A stretch of DNA of 64,000 nt from Agrobacterium vitis (GCF_014926405.1 NZ_JACXXJ020000002.1:1-64000), one strand, 5' to 3'; counted from the stretch's first letter, positions 1 to 9,660 are shown. Translations and numbers: made by a program. The notes: generated by a model not told the origin, from the sequence alone.

Positions 1-1
1 C

Positions 2-397
2 GATCTAGAATTCAGTGCTGACCTCCACGCGATTACAGCCATCGGGTCGGATAAAGATGCAAAACTCCGCCTTTCCAACGGCGCCTATCACATATTTCTC
101 TTCCTCCACTTAATTGAACTTCTGGGCTCCCGATTTCTCGATATACCTCGGTTTTCGGTATCCGAGACCCATCCCGCGCCGCTTGAACGGCTGTATGCGC
201 TGAATGCAGCGCTTGGAGATAGGAACCAACCAACAAAGCAACATCTGGACGCACTCGTAAAGCACGTCGGCGTGGTGGCCGAGGCGCTAACACAACGAAT
301 CGACGGCGCGCCGCGGAGCGATCTGTTGTCATTTTATGGCTCCATGTATTTATTTGGCCTTGGTGGTGAAATGCGAGAGGACAGAATTGATTTCTGA
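2..397 (+). CDS. 3' end of an unrecognised gene, cut by the window edge
   Basis: An uninterrupted frame runs from the window edge to a TGA and encodes at least 131 residues, ending in GGEMREDRIDF. No start or ribosome site is visible, so the 5' part lies outside. The frame has normal backbone codon use and no obvious membrane segment or motif. I do not recognise the family. It is followed by about 200 bases without a gene, then the helicase gene on the same strand. The opposite-strand frame here lacks plausible coding character. Confidence 0.55.
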   Translation, partial: DLEFSADLHAITAIGSDKDAKLRLSNGAYHIFLFLHLIELLGSRFLDIPRFSVSETHPAPLERLYALNAALGDRNQPTKQHLDALVKHVGVVAEALTQRIDGAPRSDLLSFYGSMYLFGLGGEMREDRIDF

Positions 398-599
398 CCC
401 TCAACCTTGGACGTCTGTGAATTAGTGGATGCAGAAAGCATGGTTTTTCATCCTGCTCCTGCCACATCGCTAGGCGTCAGTAACGCCCGCCGAAAAAATA
501 ACCTGCAACAGGTTTTTCAAAGTAGTAAGAATTTTTAATGCCTCTCTCATGGGCATACATCTGTTAAAGCAGAACTGTCAGTAAATTGGGGGACAAGAG

Positions 600-3109
600 A
601 TGGTCGACTTCAAAAAGCTTCGCGAGGACAAGGCAAAGCCGAAGCCCGTCGCCCCACGAGATATCTTTCATTCCCTCCCGAAAGCCGTCGGGATCAATGA
701 CCTTTATGTTAGCCAAGCCGAGGCTCTCGATGCTTGGTATCCGTCCCGCAGAAACGACAAGGATGTCGTTGTAAAACTGCATACGGGGGGAGGAAAGACC
801 CTGGTTGCGCTGCTCATGGCACAATCAACCATGAATGAACTCGGTGAACCCGTTCTTTATCTCGCACCAACTACCCAGCTCGTCGAACAGGTTATTGCCA
901 AAGCGACTGAATATGGAATACGCGCGGTACCCTACACGAGGGGGCAGCCTCTAGCCTCCGAGTTTCTAGATGGTAACGCCGTTCTCGTGGGGGCCTACGA
1001 GAGCCTTTTCAGTGGTCGCAGTAAATTTGGTGTTCGGGGTTCCGCGAAGCCGGCAGTGAAAGTCGGCGGCATCATCTTGGACGACGCGCACGTCGCGCTT
1101 TCCTCTGTTCGTAAAGCATTCAGCCTGACAATCACGTCGAAAGACCACCTCGAGGTCTATCAGGAGATGGCGGATCGATTCAGGGGCGCGTTCGACGAGG
1201 TCGGACGAGGCGGCGCCTTTGCTGACATCACGAGGGGGAAGGATTTCGGCGTGATCGAGGTCCCCAGCTGGGCTTGGCTGTCCAAGGTCCCCGAAGTTCG
1301 GGAATTTCTTTCACAGCATGTCGAGGGCGTTGATCCCTACATATGGCCTCTCCTACGTGACAATCTGGCCATGTGCCACTGCCTCTTCAGCCGCAAATCG
1401 GTGACGATCACCCCCACCTTTCCACCGGTTGATCTTCTTCCTACGTTCGATGACGCTAAACGCCGGATCTACATGTCTGCTACGATTTGGACGACAGCGA
1501 GATTGTTCGCACATTCGGTGCCTCCCCTGCTGCAGTTGGCAGACCGATTCAGTCTTCATCGCTTGCGGGTGTAGGCGAGCGCATGATCTTGGTGCCCGAG
1601 CTGATGCCGCTCGGCAATGTCGCTATCACACCGATGGTTAAACAGATCGCGAAATGGATTGCCGGTTATGCCGGCGTCGCGATTTTGGCGCCGTCCGGGA
1701 CCATTGCCAAAGGATGGTTGGATACTGCGGAATATCCAGAGACAAGCGAAGCGGTTAGCCACCGTATAAAAGATATGCAGGCCGGATCCTTCAAGGGTCC
1801 GATCGTTCTTGCTAACCGATACGACGGCATTGATTTGGCTGGTCCGTCTTGCCGCCTGCTGATTATGGATGGCCTGCCACAGGGTACGACCGACTACGAT
1901 ATGTTTCGGACGAGTGTTCTTGCAGATTCCGCGGTCAACTCGTTGTTGGCTCAGCGGATCGAGCAGGGCATAGGGCGCGGCTCCAGGGGCGGCGGCGATT
2001 TCTGCGTTGTCGTCCTGACGGGAAGCGATTTGGTTGCATGGATCGGACGCAAGAAGAATCTTGAGCATCTGACCGCGAGCAGCCGCGTCCAACTCAACGT
2101 GGGACAGGAAGTGAGTGAGGCTGTCGCCAGCTATCAGGAAATTGGCGAAACGATGCTCAAGTGTTTGAACAGGGATCCGGATTGGGTTGCCTACCATGCG
2201 TCAGAGTTGGCAGCCGCCACCCGGCCCCCGGGTATCGACGAACTGGCGCTGAAGGTCGCCGGTGCTGAGCGCAGGGCTTTCCGGCTGGAAAGAGTGGGAC
2301 AGTATGAAAGCGCCATTCAAGAACTCGAACACCTAATTTCCTCACCAGACCTAGTACAGGATGGTCAGAGAAGGGCATGGCTTTCCTCGTTGGCAGCTCG
2401 CATCGCTTTCCATATGAATGACGATCACAAGGGTCAGCGACTTCAGACGTCAGCTTTCGCAACCAACAACAACCATATCCCACCTCGCATCCGACCCGCC
2501 TACATTCCGCGACCAATGGCAGGTCCACAATCCATGGCGATTGTTAGCCGAATCCTCGAATACCAACGTCGTGGGTCGCTCATTCCTGCTTATAACGAAG
2601 CGGTCTCGGCTTTAGTGCCCGACGCCTCCCCGTTCCAATATGAGGAAGCGTTAAAGAACCTTGGAGCATATCTTGGTTTTGACGCCGAGCGACCGGAAGC
2701 AGTGCACAAAACAGGGCCTGATGTTTTGTGGCGAACGAGCGGTTTGTTCGACTTTGTCATAGAAGCCAAAAGCGACAAGGAGAAGGACAACCCGCTCTAC
2801 AAGAACGACCATGCTCAACTCCTAGAAGCCGAGCAATGGTTCAGGCGATGCTATCCCGGAAGGCAGTCTTTGCGGGTTTCGGCGCTTCCGGAGCCCATCG
2901 CCGATCGGAAAGCAAGCACCCAGGGAACGTACGCCCTCAAGTTGGAGGAAGTGACAAAGCTCGTCGGAGCGGTCCGTAATCTCTATGTCTATCTAATTGG
3001 GCAACCCGGAGACAGGGAGGTTCTTCAAGAGCGCTGTGAGGCTGAATTGCGCCGTACTGGCCTAACGCCGGACGGCATCAAGACGATCTATTTAACTGAG
3101 TTCAGATGA
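600..3109 (+). pseudogene. DEAD/DEAH-box helicase family protein, frameshifted
   Basis: Two overlapping frames together encode one superfamily 2 helicase of about 835 residues. The first has a Walker A-like HTGGGKTL at about residues 61-68, a LAPTTQL motif and a DDAH Walker B variant. It reaches MSATI and then leaves frame. The second frame resumes at DDSEIVRTFG and carries an ANRYDGIDL motif and a GIGRGSR arginine-finger motif, then a long C-terminal region without recognised motifs. Restoring one base after ATT near 1487 would rejoin the frames as MSATI-x-DDS. The ATG follows GGGGGAC upstream. Either the gene is broken or the base is a sequencing error. Its cellular role is unknown to me. 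Confidence 0.75.
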
Positions 3110-3112
3110 ACG

Positions 3113-3147
3113 TTGCCGCCCTCTCCCACGGATTTTGACGGCGGCAA
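3113..3147. repeat. 8-bp inverted repeat in a convergent gap
   Basis: TTGCCGCC and GGCGGCAA form a perfect 8-bp inverted repeat with a 19-base spacer, just after the helicase stop and before the converging DUF1612 gene. No clear T-run follows on either strand, so a terminator role is only possible. Confidence 0.3.
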
Positions 3148-3274
3148 ATGCGCTGCCGTTTTGCGATAAGCGTCGCCACGAATAAGCCGCGAAACAAAAG
3201 GGGATTCTATCACCAGAAACATCTGAACGCCCGAGGACCCGACCTCGTACCGACCATCGTTTGCTGCCTTCGCA

Positions 3275-4384
3275 TCAAATTACACCCCATGCACGGAAGC
3301 TTCCTCTCCCCGTCACTTCCCGAACGCCGAGTTCGGCGACGAGATCGAGCGCCGCACGATGGCTAACCTTCAATTCCTTGACTATAATCGACGAGGATAC
3401 GATCGGTCGCGCCATCAGCAAGTCCACAACGCGCGGCAAACTGCTGGATGAGCGCTTTCCCTTCAGTTTGCGCTCGAGGTGCTCCCTAGCCTGTCCCAGC
3501 CGAATTACTTCCTTCATGGCCAGTTCAGCGCTGCTCGCCATTGCATCCAGCCCGGCAAGCACTCGTGATACACGATTGTGTGATCGCCGCCGTTCCCGCG
3601 GCACAGCTTTCAGACCGGAGCAGATGCCGAACAGGTGCGAGGACACCTTTCCGCGCACCCGGAAATAGGAATTCACCAGTTGTGTACCAAGCCAATGCTG
3701 CCGCTGCAATGGCTCTATGCATTCCCATGCGTCCCATATAACTGCGGCCGCCAACGTGGTCGGCAAGGCGTCGGCCTCAGCCAGAGCCGCTCTCCAATCC
3801 GAAAGGCGCCCTTCCTCGTTCCAACCCGGATCCCGGACAATGAGCTCACCGACCATCAAAGGATCCGCCTTGCGGCCCTCGCCCGTTGCCACCGCTTCGA
3901 GCACACGGGCGGATCGATTAAGGACCGCATCGATTTCCGCCATCTCCGCCGCAAAACCGTTCTCGTCTTCGTTCAATGCCAGTTCGATGGATAATGACGA
4001 GCTCCCTTCGCCTACCACCTCTCGTTCCGTAGAGTCCTCTGATCGCCCCGCGAGGCTTACGACCCCAGCCCTGCTCGTCGCCCAGCCCGGGTCAGCGCTT
4101 GCGATGCGCCGCCGCGCCCTCAAGATTGAATGTGCGATTGTGACTTCATGGGTCGGGGTGCGGACATCCCGATTTGCGTCGTGGAGAACGAGATCCTCGA
4201 GATGGACAAGCTCGCCGGCGACCCACATGCTGGCGGCCGCCTCGATGAAGTGCGACCTTTCGGTAAAGCCCTGCCTGACGGGGCTGCGGCGAACAACCTC
4301 GTCGAGACGCGCGAGCTGATCTTCCGCCCTTGCGATGGCCGGAAGCAGCGCCGCCAGTGGCAAATCACCGGTTTCATATCTCAT
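3275..4384 (-). CDS. DUF1612 / RHE_PE00001-type helix-turn-helix protein
   Basis: This encodes a 369-residue soluble protein starting MRYETGDLPLAALLPAIARAEDQLARLDE. It resembles the DUF1612 plus C-terminal HTH family common on rhizobial plasmids. The last 60 residues (VVDLLMARPIVSSSIIVKELKVSHRAALDLVAELGV, read in parts) fit a winged-helix/HTH pattern: LMARP, SSSIIVKELKVS, AALDLVAELG. The family's function is not established; DNA binding is inferred from the HTH. It lies downstream of the replication genes, converges on the helicase gene and is divergent from the serine recombinase. The ATG directly follows an AT-rich promoter-like region. Confidence 0.65.
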   Translation of the reverse strand: MRYETGDLPLAALLPAIARAEDQLARLDEVVRRSPVRQGFTERSHFIEAAASMWVAGELVHLEDLVLHDANRDVRTPTHEVTIAHSILRARRRIASADPGWATSRAGVVSLAGRSEDSTEREVVGEGSSSLSIELALNEDENGFAAEMAEIDAVLNRSARVLEAVATGEGRKADPLMVGELIVRDPGWNEEGRLSDWRAALAEADALPTTLAAAVIWDAWECIEPLQRQHWLGTQLVNSYFRVRGKVSSHLFGICSGLKAVPRERRRSHNRVSRVLAGLDAMASSAELAMKEVIRLGQAREHLERKLKGKRSSSSLPRVVDLLMARPIVSSSIIVKELKVSHRAALDLVAELGVREVTGRGSFRAWGVI

Positions 4385-4666
4385 TGTTTTAACGTATCTA
4401 TTTTGATAATCTTGAAGCTATAATAGCATACACTTCAATCATAGCCGATACTTTTTCTCGCGCGCGTACTATTAGAGCTGCCAAAGGCGTTCGAACTGTA
4501 CAGGATTAGCGCCGATGGACGTGACATCGATGAAAATCACTGTTTTCCAGCCACTTGCGACGTGTTTACTTTGACTCCAAAGGACCAAGAGACGTTTACA
4601 AACGATCGTTTATCCTTATCCTCTACGTTTGGAAAAGCGCCCTTCAACACTCCTCAGGCACTACAA

Positions 4667-5608
4667 ATGGCTGCTAACACCAAGAACAGGGCTTCCCGTC
4701 GGCCACAGGGCCGGCTGATCGGCTATGCACGCGTCTCTACGGACGAGCAGGCGACGGAAGCCCAGGAAATCGACTTGCGATCGGCGGGGTGCGATATGAT
4801 CGTCCAAGAACACGGATCCGGCGCCTCGCGTGCCCGCCCTGCTCTCTCCAAACTGCTTCGGGAGATTAGCGCTGGTGACACGCTTGTTGTGGTACGACTT
4901 GACCGCCTGGCGCGCTCGGTCAGTCATCTGCTCGAGGTGATCGAGGATCTGACGGCGAAGGGCGCGCATTTCCGGTCGCTGCGCGATCCTATCGACACGT
5001 CGACGCCGCAGGGAATGTTTTCCCTCCAGGTTCTCGGCGCCGTGGCGCAGCTCGAACGCGCGCTCATTTCCGAACGAACAAAGGCAGGCATTCGGGCAGC
5101 CAAGTCCAAGGGAAAGCTTCCCGGCAACCCGGGCATCCGGGAAAAACGCCCCGAGGTGTTGGCCAGGATGACCGCGGCCCAGAAAGCCGCATATGGCGAT
5201 CGCATCCAGGCTTCCGCGAACCAATGGCTTCCGACCGTCCGGCGCATGCGACCGGATCACACATGGGACGACATCGCACGAGTGCTCAAGCAGCGCGGCC
5301 TCGAATGGACGCCAGAACGTCTTCGCCGAGCCGTGAAGTGGATGGTGTCTGAACGCATGGCGGATCCAGCGCTGCTGAAAAAATCTCTGCCCCGTCTTCC
5401 CGAAGACCGCCTGATGACGCTTGTGGCTGGCATTCATTCTTCGAACCCGGACCTCAAGCTTCGTGAGATCGCTGTCCAGCTTGAAAGATTGCACGAACGT
5501 ACGCCGCGCGGTGGATCCAAATGGTCGCCCTCGTCCGTCAAGAACCTGATCGATCGCGCCCGACGTTCCGGGTTGATCACCGAGGTCGACATCGCGGCGG
5601 CTGAATAG
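4667..5608 (+). CDS. Serine recombinase (resolvase/invertase family)
   Basis: A 313-residue site-specific recombinase. The N-terminal catalytic domain begins LIGYARVSTDEQ, placing the nucleophile at about Ser24, and continues with VVVRLDRLARS and GAVAQLERALISERTKAG, all typical of resolvase/invertase (Pin/Tn3 resolvase) proteins. After about residue 150 comes a longer C-terminal part with HTH-like segments in place of the usual 40-residue one. I chose the ATG at MAANTKN because the open frame upstream lacks family similarity. It lies tail to tail with repC, a position where plasmids often keep a multimer-resolution enzyme. That role is inferred; no res site was identified. Confidence 0.8.
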   Translation: MAANTKNRASRRPQGRLIGYARVSTDEQATEAQEIDLRSAGCDMIVQEHGSGASRARPALSKLLREISAGDTLVVVRLDRLARSVSHLLEVIEDLTAKGAHFRSLRDPIDTSTPQGMFSLQVLGAVAQLERALISERTKAGIRAAKSKGKLPGNPGIREKRPEVLARMTAAQKAAYGDRIQASANQWLPTVRRMRPDHTWDDIARVLKQRGLEWTPERLRRAVKWMVSERMADPALLKKSLPRLPEDRLMTLVAGIHSSNPDLKLREIAVQLERLHERTPRGGSKWSPSSVKNLIDRARRSGLITEVDIAAAE

Positions 5609-5616
5609 CGAGGGGA

Positions 5617-6936
5617 TCACCATGATCTCGGCTTTCGCAGGTTTTTCAGCAGCGATTCCGATACGTGGAGGCGGCTGTCATCCTCGACCTCCTCATCAGT
5701 TCGCGGCTTTCCAGCGCCGGCTGCATTCTTCTGCTCGTCCAGCTTCGCCCGGAGCAACGCCATAACCATCGGCCAGGTCGAAAACTTCCCGTCCTTGGCC
5801 CGGTCGGTCAGGCTTCGGAGATAACCGCCGGCGTTGTTGATCTGACCGGCCCGCTGATAGATTGACGCCAGCGTGATCGCAGCGTGTTGCTCGCCCATGG
5901 TTTCGCGGGCCTCCCGCCAGGCGCTCGGACTAATCCCCAGCATCGGCCGGGCAAGCTCAGCCGCCGCCAGCAAGTCCCGCCAATGCCGGATTGTCCCTCC
6001 CTGGGCCAGTTCCTGAATTTCGGGGCAGGCATCCATCACTATCCCCAAAGGCAGCTCGCGTTTCGGCAAGCTCCGCACGTTGTCGGTTTCCGCAACGCTG
6101 CCGCCCGCTTCTACATTTTTTCCAGAGCCGTATTCAGATTCAGATTTAGAGTCTGGTTTTGAATTCTGTTTGTGGCGACCGAAATGGGACTCATTGCCGT
6201 CCAATTTCATTGTTTCTGCAAATGATTCCAATACGTCACGTATCTCGGTGCAGAGATCCTGAAGTTCGTGACCAATACTCTCGACAAGCTGACGGGGTGC
6301 AGAGCGCGGCAAGCGGCCGATGATCCCCTGATAGGTCTGTGTAACTCTTCCCCAGTCTCCGGGAACGCCTTCTTCGACGCCAGTCTCGATCATTTTGACG
6401 ATGTCGCGGCGAAGCAGAGTCAGCCGTTCCTTGGAGACCCGGAAGGCCTTCTTTTCAGCTTGCACCGCCTGGGCCAAATCTCGGAACTCTTCGGCCCGCG
6501 CTACGATCGGCGACAGATCCAAGCCGTAGGCCTGCTCGATCTCCCCTCCCCTTCCCTTGCGAGCGAATCGCTTGCCGTTGGGACTGTCGCGGCGAATGAT
6601 GAGCCCGCAATCAACCAGTACGGCAAGATGCCGGCGCAGTGTCGTGGCGGGCATGCCGTTGGCGCGAGCCATCAGCTGCTCGTTAGAAGGCCATACGACC
6701 AGTTCGGCGCCACCAGTCAAGGTGGTCTCCGGGTAAAACGTCAACAGCGCGTTCAGGATCGAGAGCGAGCGGTCCGTGGCTCCGATCAGTTCCCGGGATT
6801 CACGGATGTGCTGGAAGACCTGCCATTTGTTGGCGACAGCGTCTGATGCGACCGCTTTTGCGACCATCTGGCTTGCAAGATGGCCGAGTGTCATCGGCCG
6901 CCGCCCAAAGGACGTCGTTGAGATATGCGTCTGCAT
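5617..6936 (-). CDS. repC: Replication initiator RepC
   Basis: RepC, 439 residues, the only essential replication initiator of repABC plasmids. It starts MQTHISTTSFGRRPMTLG and contains the winged-helix region GMPATTLRRHLAVLVDCGLI at about residues 95-115, followed by DSPNGKRFARKGRGG, typical of RepC. An AAAGGAA ribosome site precedes the ATG. It is the last gene of the repA-repB-repC operon. In the family its expression is limited by an antisense RNA just upstream, and the origin lies inside repC. An AT-rich stretch occurs in its 3' half. Confidence 0.95.
   Translation of the reverse strand: MQTHISTTSFGRRPMTLGHLASQMVAKAVASDAVANKWQVFQHIRESRELIGATDRSLSILNALLTFYPETTLTGGAELVVWPSNEQLMARANGMPATTLRRHLAVLVDCGLIIRRDSPNGKRFARKGRGGEIEQAYGLDLSPIVARAEEFRDLAQAVQAEKKAFRVSKERLTLLRRDIVKMIETGVEEGVPGDWGRVTQTYQGIIGRLPRSAPRQLVESIGHELQDLCTEIRDVLESFAETMKLDGNESHFGRHKQNSKPDSKSESEYGSGKNVEAGGSVAETDNVRSLPKRELPLGIVMDACPEIQELAQGGTIRHWRDLLAAAELARPMLGISPSAWREARETMGEQHAAITLASIYQRAGQINNAGGYLRSLTDRAKDGKFSTWPMVMALLRAKLDEQKNAAGAGKPRTDEEVEDDSRLHVSESLLKNLRKPRSW
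6105..6245. other. Candidate origin of replication (AT-rich segment inside repC)
   Basis: Within the GC-rich repC gene this stretch is locally AT-rich and holds short direct repeats (ATTCAGATTCAGATTTA). For Ti-type repABC plasmids the origin has been mapped inside repC to an AT-rich region. The assignment rests on that precedent and on composition only. Confidence 0.4.
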
Positions 6937-7003
6937 TTCCTTTTACCTTTTGTTAGGCAATAGAAATCCGCCCGTCGAAATGACGCTTTCCCTTACGGGA
7001 CCC

Positions 7004-7032
7004 TTGACTACGATTTCTGGAAATGCGATTCT
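7004..7032 (+). promoter_or_regulatory. Predicted promoter of the repE antisense RNA
   Basis: TTGACT and GATTCT are separated by 17 bases on the strand opposite repABC. Start of transcription about 7 bases downstream would give a short RNA ending at the hairpin that follows. The -10 match is weak (3 of 6), so the call depends on position and spacing. Confidence 0.5.
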
Positions 7033-7038
7033 CTTAGC

Positions 7039-7091
7039 TGCGAGACTACAGAGAAGGTCTTCCGGAACGCCGTTTCGGGGGCCTTTTTCTT
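7039..7091 (+). ncRNA. repE: Predicted RepE counter-transcribed RNA
   Basis: repABC plasmids encode a small antisense RNA between repB and repC that represses repC and acts in incompatibility; on a Ti plasmid it is called RepE. Here a promoter-like TTGACT-17-GATTCT sits antisense to repABC and an intrinsic terminator follows. The predicted transcript is about 53 bases, in the usual size range. Both ends are predictions. Confidence 0.6.
7062..7091 (+). terminator. Intrinsic terminator of RepE
   Basis: CCGGAAC and GTTTCGG form a 7-bp stem (one G-U pair) with a 3-base loop, followed by GGGGCC and a T-rich tail TTTTTCTTTT on the plus strand. This fits the terminator hairpin that in this RNA class also pairs with the repC leader. 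Confidence 0.65.
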
Positions 7092-7150
7092 TTGCGGTGA
7101 GAGCCAGTCCATCTCAATCGAGCGAAGCTTTGAATTGGATGAAACCCTGG

Positions 7151-8161
7151 CTATTGGTCGAGCTTGCCTCCTCCGGTTGTTTCAATAAATTGGGCGTACA
7201 GACTATCCAACTGGTCAGCGACATATTCGCCAAAAGTTGGCACCAGTCTCTCGTCGAAAACCAGAGCTGTTCGTCCGGTTTCTTGTCGGATCGTCGCAGC
7301 CTTTTTCCCCTTTGGCGTGCTCCAGGCCCTTACCTTTTTTGGAGCCTTAGCGGGCGGCTTTGAAACGGCGTTAAAAATGAGGGCAAAGCGGGCATCGCTA
7401 TCGGAGTGCTTGAACTGCTCTGACTCAAGCACCGCTTCGATTGCGTCCGTTGCCTTGGCCTTCCCAAGCCCCTCGGCAAGTGCGACCCAACGCGATCGAC
7501 CCGCTTTCGACGCTGGACCAATTTGCGTGGCAAGGTTCAGCGGTATGCCCCTGGCTACCGTTATGTAGCGGCTGAGGTCGGCCTTGTCAGTGGAAAGCGC
7601 GGCAATGATGGTGGCCCGATCAAAACCCGCATCTTCGAGGCGCAGGGCGAAGAGAGCCTTCTCAATGAACGAGAGGTCAGCACGGTCAAGATTTTCGCGG
7701 CCCTGGGCCACGACCAGTTCACGGTCCGTGAGATTTCGGACAATTGCAGAAACCTCTCTGCGCAGATTTACTGCCGCGCGCAGTCGCCGCCTTCCATATA
7801 CGATTTGATATCGACCGGCAGCCTCAGGATGCGGTCTGACAAGAATCGGCACCTGCTGCCCCTCCTGCGAAATGCTCGCCTCAAGCTGCTCGAACTTCGG
7901 ATCGACGTCCGCGGGCAGCCGATCCGCGATCGGCGACCCGTCGATCATGGATGGATCCAGGGACACGACGGCTTCGCCCGCAGCCAGTTGATCCTGCAGC
8001 CGAGCTGCAGCTTTTGCTCCCTCGGCCATCTCTTGCAAAGACGAACCCATGGCCGAAATCGCTCCGGTACGAACACGAACGGCTGACTTGTCGACTGCTG
8101 TTCTATCGGTCGCAGGTTGCTTCTTGAGAAACAAGGAGTCGATTGCGTCTTTACGGCTCAT
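7151..8161 (-). CDS. repB: Plasmid partitioning protein RepB (ParB-like)
   Basis: RepB, 336 residues. It contains the ParB/Spo0J core (EGQQVPILVRPHP, YGRRRLRA at about residue 140) and a central HTH region (FIEKALFALRLEDAGFDRATIIAALS). It should bind the parS palindromes between repA and repB and work with the RepA ATPase in segregation. I chose the ATG at MSRKDAIDSLFLKK, typical of RepB; a longer frame upstream would run through one of the parS sites. Middle gene of the operon. Confidence 0.95.
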   Translation of the reverse strand: MSRKDAIDSLFLKKQPATDRTAVDKSAVRVRTGAISAMGSSLQEMAEGAKAAARLQDQLAAGEAVVSLDPSMIDGSPIADRLPADVDPKFEQLEASISQEGQQVPILVRPHPEAAGRYQIVYGRRRLRAAVNLRREVSAIVRNLTDRELVVAQGRENLDRADLSFIEKALFALRLEDAGFDRATIIAALSTDKADLSRYITVARGIPLNLATQIGPASKAGRSRWVALAEGLGKAKATDAIEAVLESEQFKHSDSDARFALIFNAVSKPPAKAPKKVRAWSTPKGKKAATIRQETGRTALVFDERLVPTFGEYVADQLDSLYAQFIETTGGGKLDQ

Positions 8162-8220
8162 AATGTCGGCCTCTTGGTTTTGGGTGCGTGCCGTCGGATT
8201 TTTGATTGCACACGCGCCTG

Positions 8221-8236
8221 GTTGGGAGCTCCCAAC
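8221..8236. promoter_or_regulatory. parS-like palindrome 1
   Basis: GTTGGGAGCTCCCAAC is a perfect 16-bp palindrome with the GTT-N4-GC-N4-AAC architecture of repABC centromere sites. It lies in the repA-repB gap and an identical copy lies about 110 bases away. It is a likely RepB binding site. Confidence 0.8.
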
Positions 8237-8346
8237 AGGAATAGGCGACTGCGCCCTGGCCAACTAGCTAGGGGCATACGTCGGTGTCTCAAACCAACGC
8301 GATATTTCCAGCTCCCGTTTCCCAGTGGGCGATTCAACACATCACG

Positions 8347-8362
8347 GTTGGGAGCTCCCAAC
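8347..8362. promoter_or_regulatory. parS-like palindrome 2
   Basis: A second identical copy of GTTGGGAGCTCCCAAC in the repA-repB gap, close to the repA stop codon. The two copies are about twelve helical turns apart (126 bp), which could place them on the same DNA face. Confidence 0.8.
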
Positions 8363-8390
8363 AGCCCCACGGGAAGCGCGCCACCCATCA

Positions 8391-9608
8391 TCATGCTCGC
8401 CCCCACGCAGTCTTGATCAAAGCCTCGATCTCGGAGTTCACGGCATCCAAAGATTCCATCGCCCGGTCGTATGTCGAGCGCGTAAGGTTCTCTCGCCCTA
8501 TCTCATAGAGGGTCTGCTTGGTTAAACCGGCATCAGACACCGCTGCCGACTTGACCATAGGATTTGTAAGGACGTGATCCTCGAACATGTTGCGCAGCAG
8601 TGCCGCCACTTTCGTCTGCGGCGCGTCCTGGGGTTCATAGCGCGTCAAGAGATAGCGTATGAAATCGTACTGGAGATTGCCCCCCGCCTCTTTCACGACA
8701 CCCAGAAGGTCGCGTGTCATGAGGAGAAACTGGCTCATGGAAGCGATATCCAGCATCTGAGGATGTACGGTGATTACCATTGATGTTGCAGCACACAACC
8801 CGCTGAGAGTCAGAAACCCAAGCTGAGGAGGGCAGTCGATGACCACGACATCGTAATCGTCGGCGACCTCATCAAAGGCTTGGGCCACGCGAGTGAAGAA
8901 CAATCCGTCGCGCGTACCTTTGTCAGTCAATGCTTTCGGGGTGGTATGCTCGAACTCCATAAGCTCGAGATTTCCAGGAACAAGGTGAAGACCATCAAAA
9001 TACGTCGGTCGGATCACATCTCGCAACGGACGACGTGTCTCGTCATACCGAATAGCCGCATAGAGCGTTTCGTTTGCACCGACATCAGTTTCTGGCAGAA
9101 CGCCGAGGAGTGCTGAAAGACTAGCCTGCGGATCGAGATCGACTGCGAGAACCCTGTAACCTTGCAACGCCAGATACTGTGCAAGATGAGCGGACGTCGT
9201 CGTCTTCCCAGAGCCACCTTTGAAGTTGGTTACGGCAATGACTTGCAAATGCTCAGAACCTCGGCGATGAGGCACAAAATCAATGCTTTCACGTCCTCGA
9301 GTCGAGCCGGCAAGCATCTGCCGGATTTCATTTATCTGACCGAGGGTGTAAAAGCGCCGCCCGTTGCTGGCGAGTTCAGGTTGCGGCCCTTCGCCAGCCA
9401 GTGTCATCTTGCGAAGCGTCGAGTCAGATATTTTCATCAAACGTGCGGCTTCACCCGAGGTAAATTTGCGCAAGCTCTTGTGTGATGTCGGAGGAAACAA
9501 AGCCTCGCTCATCGCTTGAAGCTGAGAGCTGAGCTGCTCAGCATGCTCACCAATGGTGACATCTACCGACGGGCGATCATTTCGGGATATGGCAGCGGCT
9601 TTGCTCAC
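8391..9608 (-). CDS. repA: Plasmid partitioning ATPase RepA (ParA-like)
   Basis: RepA, 405 residues. An N-terminal DNA-binding part (FTSGEAARLMKISDSTLRKM) precedes a ParA-type ATPase with deviant Walker A KGGSGKTT at about residues 130-137, LAVDLDPQAS (Walker A') and DYDVVVIDCPPQLG (Walker B). It drives segregation with RepB and represses its own operon. I chose the GTG at VSKAAAIS over one six codons upstream because it gives the usual family length and has AAGAGA at suitable spacing. A palindrome lies just upstream and traI is divergent. Confidence 0.95.
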   Translation of the reverse strand: MSKAAAISRNDRPSVDVTIGEHAEQLSSQLQAMSEALFPPTSHKSLRKFTSGEAARLMKISDSTLRKMTLAGEGPQPELASNGRRFYTLGQINEIRQMLAGSTRGRESIDFVPHRRGSEHLQVIAVTNFKGGSGKTTTSAHLAQYLALQGYRVLAVDLDPQASLSALLGVLPETDVGANETLYAAIRYDETRRPLRDVIRPTYFDGLHLVPGNLELMEFEHTTPKALTDKGTRDGLFFTRVAQAFDEVADDYDVVVIDCPPQLGFLTLSGLCAATSMVITVHPQMLDIASMSQFLLMTRDLLGVVKEAGGNLQYDFIRYLLTRYEPQDAPQTKVAALLRNMFEDHVLTNPMVKSAAVSDAGLTKQTLYEIGRENLTRSTYDRAMESLDAVNSEIEALIKTAWGRA

Positions 9609-9621
9609 GGTGTAATCTCTT

Positions 9622-9660
9622 GTCACGGTTAATTGGCGCGTATTGCCATTTATCCGTGAC
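9622..9660. promoter_or_regulatory. Inverted repeat upstream of repA, candidate RepA operator
   Basis: GTCACGG and CCGTGAC are perfect inverted 7-mers about 25 bases apart, directly upstream of the repA start, with an inner GGCGCGTATTGCC partial dyad. RepA proteins autorepress from palindromes near their promoter, so this is a plausible operator. Confidence 0.5.

Noticed and set aside
33..467. Minus-strand frame of 144 codons at the window start
   Set aside because: It opposes a frame with more natural codon use that ends at 397, and its translation is rich in Arg and Pro as expected for a shadow.
4661..5623. Minus-strand frame opposite the serine recombinase
   Set aside because: No family motif, while the plus strand has all resolvase motifs.
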